NCBI GenBank assembly: GCA_964580655.1
Contig: CAZOMR010000079.1
Coordinates: 1-12,613, forward strand
Origin: CAZOMR01 sp964580655
GTDB taxonomy: Bacteria; RBG-13-61-14; CAZOMR01
DNA: 12,613 nt
Direction: 5' to 3'
Both the position numbers and the translations under genes were made by a program. The notes under the pieces are model-generated. The model was not told the DNA's origin. It was given only the letters and a program-made list of their open reading frames with translations, and searched no databases. Below are positions 1-7,100 of the stretch, one piece after another; within the stretch, counting starts at the first letter, position 1, and every line of letters starts with the position of its first letter.

Positions 1-70
1 GGATAAACCCAAAAAAGGGGTTAAAAAAATGATTCACCAAATATGTCGCACACCTAATCTTCCCGGTTAA

Positions 71-99
71 TTGCAACTGGGATTACCTTTTGATATGGT
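71..99 (+). promoter_or_regulatory. Possible sigma-70-type promoter for the four-gene surface operon
   Basis: TTGCAA at 71-76 and TATGGT at 94-99 are separated by 17 bases, and a TG dinucleotide one base before the -10 box gives an extended -10 (TGATATGGT). Each box matches the consensus at 4 of 6 positions. The -35 overlaps a small hairpin, CCCGGTT at 62-68 pairing with AACTGGG at 75-81 (one G-T pair), which could be an operator or RNA structure. The leader that follows is about 105 bases and contains a second inverted repeat, AGCCGG near 115-120 with CCGGCT near 132-137. No known riboswitch was recognised. This is a pattern match only. Confidence 0.33.
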
Positions 100-212
100 G
101 TTAAATTTTCGCTGAGCCGGCGGAAAGGAGCCCGGCTTTTCAGAGGAGGAATCAAGAATTGCTCTGGAAAAAAGGATGAGCCGGGAAGAAATCAAAGAAT
201 AGCGAGGCGGAC

Positions 213-2357
213 ATGAGAGAAAGAATTTTAGTCTTTAGTCTTGTGTTGGGAATTATGCTCCTGTTTTGCCCGGCCGGTAGGGGCGCGAGGGCTCCGGAGT
301 GCATAAAGGACGGGGTTAAGTATGGAGTAACCAGGGGCAGTTTTCGTGGCAAATGGTGGAACTATCAGGAGCGCGGCATGAGCTATGTTGAGGGAGAATG
401 TTATGAGGCCGGGCTTGCTGATCTGGAGAAGGCTATCGAGCTTCGGACTGAAGTAAGCCGCCAGGGATGTGACCAGCGTCGTGCGAGAACCTATGGGATG
501 CATTTTGTGGATTACTTCGGGCACCGGGAGCGAGGGATTGCCCTGTATCATCTCGGTCGGCTGGATGAGGCACAAGAGGAGCTTGAGTTTTCACTTGAAT
601 GTGTGGAATCAAGCAAGGCCCAGTATTACCTTGACCAGATGCGAAAGACAAAGCTGGAGTTGAGCGGGGCAGACCTTTTGGCTCCTGGCATTGAACTGGT
701 TTTCCCATCTCAAGAGACCTTTCTTACCAATCAACTGGAGCTGGAGCTTAAGGGAAAAGCCTGGGATGACTTTTTTGTCAAGGAGATATGGGTGAATGGA
801 GAGCCGTTGTTGGTGCCACTAGCAGAGAAGAATCTTGAGTTCAAGCATTTGCTCAAGCTTTCGCCGGGCTGGAATAAGATAAAGGTTCTGGCGAGAGATT
901 TGATGAGCAAGGAGAGCTTTAAGGAGCTGAAGATATTTGTTGACCGAGAGGGGCCTGACATCGCTTTTGATGCGATAAAGAAGGTTTCACCCGGTGAAAT
1001 CGAGGTTAAGGGGTCCATTTATGACCGAAGCGGAATAACAAGACTCGGGTTTGAAGGGAATCCCGCGTATGTGAAGGATGGGAAATTCAATATTCGGCTT
1101 CGGCTTTCCGCCAAGGATAGCTTCAAATTCAGGGGTGAAGACAAGGTGGGTAATTATACCGAGGGAGTGGTACATCTCGTGTCCGGCCCCCGGGGAACCC
1201 GCCTGGAGAATGAAATTCCCAGGCCGGTTCGATATGCGTCATTGGCAAATGATTTTGAGGGCTATCCAATGCCTTTCCCGCAGGCAGGCCCTCTGAGCCT
1301 TGAGATGGATGGTGCAGTAAGAGAATATCCACAGGTGGCAAGGAATGAACTCTGGTGGAATCTACGGGAGACTTACGAGGACTATTTTGATAAGGACCCG
1401 CCCATTATCCAGCTCAAGAATCTTGTCAGGGACCAGACCGTTTATTTCAAGGAGCTTTATTTTGAAGGGAATGTCTCTGATCGGAATCCGCTTAAAGAGG
1501 TAAGCATTAATGGCAGGAACATCCTCAGGGCCGGTGAGCGGAAGAATTTGTTTTTCAATCAGATAGTTGAACTCAAGCCCGGGCGGAACCGTATTGTGAT
1601 TCGGGCCGTGGACAACCAGGGGAATAAAAGCGAAAAAAGGATCAGGGTAATGCGAGTCATTCCCGAGGTGCATCAGGTGGGAAACAGGTATGTGGTATCA
1701 ATGTTGCCATTTTACCTGTCCGGCTCTGCCCTGGAAATCAGCGATGTGGCTTATGACAATCTGGTTACCGCTATTGTTGACCAAGAGAGGTTCAACTTTG
1801 TGGACCGCAGTCAGGTTGAGGCAATTGTGGGGGAGTTAAAATTAAGTGCCGAGGACCTGGTAGACCCGGTCTCCAGCCTGAAGGTAGGAAAAATGACTGC
1901 GGCCGAAGGCATGATTGTAGGCTATCTGAAGGAGTCCCCCGGGGCAATAGAGCTTTATGCACGGCTGGTGGATGTGGAGAGTTCCGAGATTCTACTGGAA
2001 AAGGATGCCTATGATGAGAACAAGAGCCTGTCCAGTCTTCAGTATCTCACCCGGGGACTGGCGATGAAGCTCAGGAATGAATTCCCCCTCGTGGAGGGAA
2101 AGATCGTGAAGAGAGAGAAGAATAAGCTGATGGTGGATGTGGGAAAGAATTTTCAGATCAAGCCTGGGATGAAGATGATTTTCTTTATAGAGGAAGAAAT
2201 AGTAAACCCCGATACCGGGATAAAGTACGGGGCGGATACACGACAGTTGGGCGAGGGCAAGGTGGTTGAGGTTTATGACCGGCTTTCCCTGGTGGAGATT
2301 GACAGGGGCAAGGCCTCTGGAGAGATGAAGCCAGGGGAACTGGCGATCACGAAATAA
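213..2357 (+). CDS. Secreted TPR / Ig-like / CsgG-like / FlgT-C-like protein
   Basis: A 714-residue protein with a signal peptide (about residues 1-27, hydrophobic core ILVFSLVLGIMLLF, likely cut near GARA). Residues 28-150 are helical with at least one TPR-like unit (about 104-145, GIALYHLGRLDEAQEEL). Three Ig-like beta-sandwich regions follow at about 155-245, 246-325 and 395-483; the first and third share a pattern of I-x-V/I-N-G followed by L-x-P-G-x-N-x-I. Residues 490-625 resemble the nucleotide-binding-like fold of CsgG and FlgT (YVVSMLPF, then FNFVDRSQVEAI, then AEGMIVGYL). The last 85 residues (VEGKIVKREKNKLMVDVG, later IKPGMKMIFF) resemble the FlgT C-terminal domain. CsgG is the curli exporter and FlgT a flagellar outer-membrane ring protein, so an envelope assembly role for the downstream surface proteins is plausible but inferred. 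Unlike CsgG it has no lipobox. The start is supported by GAGG at 204-207 and the signal peptide that follows. It is the first gene of the set. Confidence 0.75.
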   Translation: MRERILVFSLVLGIMLLFCPAGRGARAPECIKDGVKYGVTRGSFRGKWWNYQERGMSYVEGECYEAGLADLEKAIELRTEVSRQGCDQRRARTYGMHFVDYFGHRERGIALYHLGRLDEAQEELEFSLECVESSKAQYYLDQMRKTKLELSGADLLAPGIELVFPSQETFLTNQLELELKGKAWDDFFVKEIWVNGEPLLVPLAEKNLEFKHLLKLSPGWNKIKVLARDLMSKESFKELKIFVDREGPDIAFDAIKKVSPGEIEVKGSIYDRSGITRLGFEGNPAYVKDGKFNIRLRLSAKDSFKFRGEDKVGNYTEGVVHLVSGPRGTRLENEIPRPVRYASLANDFEGYPMPFPQAGPLSLEMDGAVREYPQVARNELWWNLRETYEDYFDKDPPIIQLKNLVRDQTVYFKELYFEGNVSDRNPLKEVSINGRNILRAGERKNLFFNQIVELKPGRNRIVIRAVDNQGNKSEKRIRVMRVIPEVHQVGNRYVVSMLPFYLSGSALEISDVAYDNLVTAIVDQERFNFVDRSQVEAIVGELKLSAEDLVDPVSSLKVGKMTAAEGMIVGYLKESPGAIELYARLVDVESSEILLEKDAYDENKSLSSLQYLTRGLAMKLRNEFPLVEGKIVKREKNKLMVDVGKNFQIKPGMKMIFFIEEEIVNPDTGIKYGADTRQLGEGKVVEVYDRLSLVEIDRGKASGEMKPGELAITK

Positions 2358-2375
2358 GGGGAAAATAGAAGGCTT

Positions 2376-2550
2376 GGGGCTGTTGAATAAGTCACAATTA
2401 AATAAATTTTTACTCCTCTTGCTTCCTCTCCCTGGATGGGAGAGGATTGAGGAGAGGGTGATTTTATTGGAAATTCTTGGTTGCAATTATTCACCCCCAC
2501 CCTGGCCCTCCCCCATCCAGGGGGAGGGAAGATATTTTTTCAACAGCCCC
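2376..2550. mobile_element. MITE-like non-coding element with TIRs and 5-bp target duplication
   Basis: The 175-bp element begins GGGGCTGTTGAA (2376-2387) and ends with its exact reverse complement TTCAACAGCCCC (2539-2550); allowing one mismatch the match extends to 15 bases. Outside the repeats the same five bases, GGCTT, occur at 2371-2375 and 2551-2555, as expected for a target-site duplication. The interior encodes no transposase and is filled by a nested inverted repeat. This fits a miniature element mobilised in trans by a transposase elsewhere. It sits between two genes whose operon partners are otherwise 16-21 bases apart, so it probably inserted into a shorter intergenic space. The transposase family is not identified; IS families making 5-bp duplications are candidates. 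Confidence 0.72.
2422..2531. repeat. Nested inverted repeat forming two mutually complementary hairpins
   Basis: Arms 2422-2460 and 2492-2531 are imperfect reverse complements. Each arm is itself a hairpin: CCTCTCCC (2425-2432) pairs with GGGAGAGG (2438-2445) across TGGAT, and CCCTCCCCC (2506-2514) pairs with GGGGGAGGG (2520-2528) across ATCCA. In RNA this would be very stable and could cause partial termination, stabilise the upstream message, or isolate the next ribosome binding site. No T-tract follows directly, so it is not called a classical terminator. Similar C/T-rich dispersed repeats occur in many bacterial genomes. Confidence 0.75.
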
Positions 2551-2603
2551 GGCTTCATTTTTATTTTGGAACCGATTGAAATGAAAAAAGAGGAGAGAGA
2601 AGA

Positions 2604-4130
2604 ATGAGAAACTGTGTATTGCTGTGTGTCTTGAGTTTTTTTATTTGTGTCTTCCAGACAAAGGCTCAGGTTCAAAGTCCTTTTGAGATAACCTCTCCTC
2701 CCAGCCCGGTAGGCTCCGGGGCCAGGGCCATGGGCGTTGGAGGAGCCTTTATTGCCGTGGCTGATGATGGCACAGCCGCAAGCTGGAATCCCGGGGCATT
2801 GATTCAACTGGAGACACCGGAGGCCGCTGTTGTCGGCACCTATGATGCGCGAAGTATTGATGAAGATAGTGTGGATTTCTATGACATTAATTATCTAAGC
2901 ATGTCTTATCCATTCACCATCCTTGATACTAACATGATTCTATCGCTTAACTATCAAAGGCTCTATGATTTCTATGCCGGGACGGAACTGGATGATTATG
3001 TTATAACCGATTACGATATTACCGCGGAATGTTTGCTCGATGGCGCGACGCCCATGGGTTTTCTTTATGATCGCGTTTATTATGTGGATGAAAATACCTA
3101 TTATGGCGAGGGCGAGATAAGCATGGATCAGACTGGAGAGGTCGGGGCCATTGGGGCCGCCTTTGCTGTTCAGATTATGCCGCAGTTCAGCGTGGGCATT
3201 GCCTATAATTTCTGGCGGGATAGCTGGCTCGGACTGAAGGCAGGGGGGTTTAGACAGGAGTATGCTCAAGAGGGGGATAATTACAATAGAAAAAGCGTTG
3301 GATATCTCTATGATACGAATGGGGACTGCATCTGCCACGGCACACCAGGGGATTGTGCGGCAGGAGATACTCCTGTTAATCCGGAATGTCTTGACACCCC
3401 CGTGGACCCTGCTTTGCTTGGAATTCCTTCTAATCCTGAGATCACTGAGGTGCAAGGCGAGGGTTATGAATATGAGTCCAAACAGACCATCAAAATCTCC
3501 GGCGAGAATTTCAATATAGGGTTTCTGTGGGATGTTGACGGCAGATGGACCGTGGGAGGGGTTTACCGAAGTGGCTTTAAAGCCGATGCGGATAGAAGGT
3601 TTGAATATCGCTGGGGGGACACCAAGGATAGTATTTCTTATGCTGAGCACTTAAACTTTCCACCCTCATACGGCCTGGGACTGGGATGCAGGTATTCAGA
3701 TGCCCTGACTCTTACCTTTGATATGACCAGGGTTGACTGGGGAGAGTTTTATTACGAGTATGAGGATGGCGAAAAGATCAGCCCGATAAATGGTCTTGTC
3801 AAGAAAAAGGCTGACATTAACCCTGCTTATACCTTCCGCGGCGGTGCGGAATATCTATTCATCAAGCCCAGGTTTGTGGTTCCTGTCCGGGCAGGACTTT
3901 ATTATGATGAACAGCCTGCCAGGCACTTGCCGGATTTATTCCGAGGTGTTACCATAGGCAGTGGATTTGTCTATAAATGGCTCGTGGTGGACTTGACATA
4001 TTTCTATCGGGCTGGAGAGAATGTGGTGACTTCCAGTTCGGTGAGTGGAGACCATGAGGAGCTCGGAAAAGAGGAAACCGGAGATATTGTCCAGCAGATG
4101 GTGATGCTTTCAACAATTATTCATTTTTAG
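2604..4130 (+). CDS. Outer-membrane beta-barrel, OmpP1/FadL/PorV-like
   Basis: A 508-residue protein with a signal peptide (about residues 1-22, ending TKAQ). Around residues 38-66 it has the family signature GARAMGVGGAFIAVADD followed by TAASWNPG, typical of FadL/TodX and PorV/UPF0164 barrels, where this part lines or plugs the barrel. Alternating hydrophobic strands run to the end, and the last residues are IIHF; a terminal Phe is the usual signal for BAM-mediated insertion. An insertion at about 240-270 holds four Cys in a DTNGDC...ECLD segment followed by a Pro-rich stretch, likely a surface loop, possibly disulfide-bonded and metal-binding. FadL relatives move hydrophobic compounds; PorV relatives help type IX secretion, but no other type IX component is visible. 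Next to giant secreted proteins it may serve surface delivery or anchoring (inference). The start has GGAGAGAGAAG just upstream and is the first Met before the signal peptide. Confidence 0.78.
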   Translation: MRNCVLLCVLSFFICVFQTKAQVQSPFEITSPPSPVGSGARAMGVGGAFIAVADDGTAASWNPGALIQLETPEAAVVGTYDARSIDEDSVDFYDINYLSMSYPFTILDTNMILSLNYQRLYDFYAGTELDDYVITDYDITAECLLDGATPMGFLYDRVYYVDENTYYGEGEISMDQTGEVGAIGAAFAVQIMPQFSVGIAYNFWRDSWLGLKAGGFRQEYAQEGDNYNRKSVGYLYDTNGDCICHGTPGDCAAGDTPVNPECLDTPVDPALLGIPSNPEITEVQGEGYEYESKQTIKISGENFNIGFLWDVDGRWTVGGVYRSGFKADADRRFEYRWGDTKDSISYAEHLNFPPSYGLGLGCRYSDALTLTFDMTRVDWGEFYYEYEDGEKISPINGLVKKKADINPAYTFRGGAEYLFIKPRFVVPVRAGLYYDEQPARHLPDLFRGVTIGSGFVYKWLVVDLTYFYRAGENVVTSSSVSGDHEELGKEETGDIVQQMVMLSTIIHF

Positions 4131-4151
4131 CAGAACAATAAGGAGAGACCA

Positions 4152-7100
4152 ATGGGCCGAAAGACACGGTGGACAATCGTGAAGGGGCTGTTGTTCGGGG
4201 CAATGTTGTTGCTTCTGCCCTTCTCTGCATGGGCATACACTCTGGATATAGGCGTTGAGATTCCGGGTTCTCAATTCAAGCCCGGTGAGGAGTTTGAGGT
4301 CAACTTCTGTTTTGAAGCCCTGGAGATACCGGTCCTTCTCGGACGCTACCAGGTGCTGATTTATTATGACCGCAAGTTACTGGAAGTTGTAGGAGTGGAC
4401 CCCGGAGACCATCCGGAATTCAGGAACCCCTCATATAGCAACTATTCATACCTTGATTACATGGAGCTGGCAGATAGCAACAACCGAAGTCAGGGCGGAA
4501 AGCCGATTGATGGCAGGGTGATTGTGGCCAAGATAATTTTTCAGGTCAGAAGGGATGCCGCACTTGGTGCACAAAGGGAGATGGTGATTTCAGAAAAGGC
4601 AGGTGTGTGGGATTTGTCAGGTCAGGATATAACCTATGAGCTTTTCCCGCCACCCTTCCAGAATGACTACTACAATATCTTTGCTCACCAGGAGACCACC
4701 TATGACATTGCGCAATATCTCGACCTGGACGAGGATTGGAAAATCGGAGAGAATGACCTGGACCTCTATTACGAGTTATTAGAGAGGAATCAATATAATA
4801 CAGGTGGGGAACTCCAGGTCAACTCCGGTGGATTGCAGATGGATTTTACCGGCAATGGCCTGCGCGACCGCTATGACCGGGGTTATGCAGAGGCCGTGGC
4901 TCGCAATGTCAGGTTTATTCACGCCGGAGATAACGGGATATGCGAGAGCATTCTACGCGGGGATGATGTGGAGGTGATCGGATACAAAGATGGTGCGCCG
5001 AACAGCCTGGTGATTCTCCCAGGTTCTAACGGCAAACTGGAGAGTAAAAATGAAGGTGATGATGTGGTTTCCGGTGAACAGATTCTCTCCGGTGCAAACG
5101 GGATTGCAGAAAGCACTGCCGTGGAAGACGATGTCCAGGTTATACCGACGGATTCAGGCGAGCCCAACCAGGTCTGCATCTCGGCAGGATATAACGGCTA
5201 TCTTGAAAGCAACCTGGATGGAGACGATGGAAGCCTTTCGGAGAGCAAGGACACTGGTGATGTATTATCCCGGTATCCTCCTATGGGAGCGCCTGCAAGG
5301 TTGGTCCTTCTCTATCCTCCCTCTAAAACCTTCTTTCTTGCCGGAGACCATAGGATTCCAGGTGAGCTTGATGTTCCGATCATGGTAATGGTGGAGGATG
5401 CCAATGGAATTCCAAAGGTAGGCCTTGCGCCTAACTTAAAGGTGCTGAAGGGCGGAAGTTTTCTGGTCAATGATGAGCCTGTTTCAGAAATCAAGGGAGT
5501 TCCCGGAGATAAATTCTTCAATATGGGAGAAGCCCCGCAGGGAGCCATGGGAGGGCTGTTTAGTGCGGTTCCCGGAAGTAATCAGATAGAAATCACCATT
5601 CAGCCTGACTCCCAAAAAGGAATTGCCGCAATTGATCCTCTTTATATTAATATAAATGTCGCGGAGACAGCGCTTCCTTATCCTTCTAAAATTATTTTAC
5701 ATGTCCCGGAGACCAAGATCCAGGTGGGAGAGCCAACTGATTTACTGGTCACGGTGCTTGATTCAGATGAGAGGCCCGTTCCCGGATATTCTCCTCGGCT
5801 CAAAGCAATAACAGACAGGGGCTTAGCCTCCGGGGCTGTTCCCTATCAATTGGGAGACGAAGCCTGGGAACATATCTCTATGGATAATTTTGAAAAATCA
5901 TTCGACTGGATTGTAGACCCCCCTGATGGAGTCGAACAGGGCGACTATTTGCCAAGCTGGTTCGGTGAAAAGGAATTGATAGTTGGCAAAAATTATACCA
6001 GAACAATAACAATGACGAAATTTATTGAGACAGACACGACATTTCGCCAGCTTATGATTAATTTTCAATGGGCTATACAGGCCACCGATGAAGCAACAAT
6101 AACTGTCCAGGTCTCTCAGGACGGAAATGACTGGCTGACTCTTGGTATGGTACCATCTTTTGACCCCACAGATTCCACATGGTGGTGGGGCAGCAATATA
6201 GTGTCCGGAGCTTTCTTCCCTGAAACAGGCTTCTGGCTCCGGTTTGTCTTTGATATAGAGAAGGAGGGCAACTTTATTTATCTGGACAATGTGATTGTGC
6301 AGGGGACAAAGAGAATTTTTACATTAGATTTTACTCCGTATGAGGATGGCGAGTTTCCCGACTGTATGGATCACGCGGTTTTTATAAATTCAGGAAAAAA
6401 TGGAATCCTGGATAGTAACATAGGCGGAGATGATAAGGAGGTCTTCCCGAATAAGTGTGGCGAGCCTTATGCCACTATTATCTGGCCCGGTCCGAATAAG
6501 GTTCTTGATTCCACGCCCTCGGGAGATGACGAGGATGCCGGTGACGATACCATTAATGCCGGTCAAAATGGAATCGCAGAGACCCTTGCCAAGGGAGATG
6601 ATTTTCAATTCATTCAAGTGGGAGACGGCAAGCCTTTTATCAAGGCTATTCTACCCGGAGAAAATCAGATACTTGAGACCCCTGTTGCCGGGGATGACGA
6701 CATTATCGGAGAGCAGGGCTCAACGCCTTATGTAAGGGTGAGTGGAACTGGCAGGAAAGTCCTTGTTATTGGAAGTGAAGGCTCAGGCATTGTGGAGCCT
6801 TACGCGGTTCAGAAGATATTGGACCTCGGCGGAATGGAAAGTGTATATGTAAGTTTTTATGCGATGGCTGATGGCATGGAAGACCAGGTGACCCCGGTTC
6901 AGGAGTTTGTAGTCGAGGTCAGCGATGATGGGGGCAAAAGCTATGTCCCGGTATGGGATTTCGCCGGAAAGGATATGAGCTGGACACAGATTAACATCAA
7001 ACTTCACGATGACCCTCGTTATAAGCTGGTGGATGGCTTTATCATCCGCTGGCGAGCCACTATGGATGAAATCTGGCATAATGAAGACCCGCTGAAGCAT

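Noticed and set aside
6..22. AACCC/GGGTT hairpin as a terminator of an upstream gene
   Set aside because: The stem is only 5 bp and is followed by A residues, not T, on the plus strand; on the minus strand the T-run precedes the stem.
1..28. Shared short words between the window start and 10361-10490 (such as GATAAACCC and TTAACCCCTTTT)
   Set aside because: The matches are short, A/T- or C-run rich and in mixed orientation, so no repeat family is supported.
176..202. 8-codon reading frame just before the first gene, and a similar one at 2581-2607 before the barrel gene
   Set aside because: Both are short purine-rich runs that overlap the ribosome-site regions; the frames are expected by chance and their products have no visible meaning, though coupling at 2604-2607 cannot be excluded.
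3321..3400. CxxCH-type haem-binding site in the barrel loop
   Set aside because: The sequence reads C-I-C-H, with one residue between the Cys instead of two, so it is not a c-type haem motif.
2940..3650. 236-codon minus-strand open frame opposite the barrel gene
   Set aside because: Ile-rich low-quality translation with no recognisable domain; the plus-strand barrel has signal peptide, family motif and terminal Phe.
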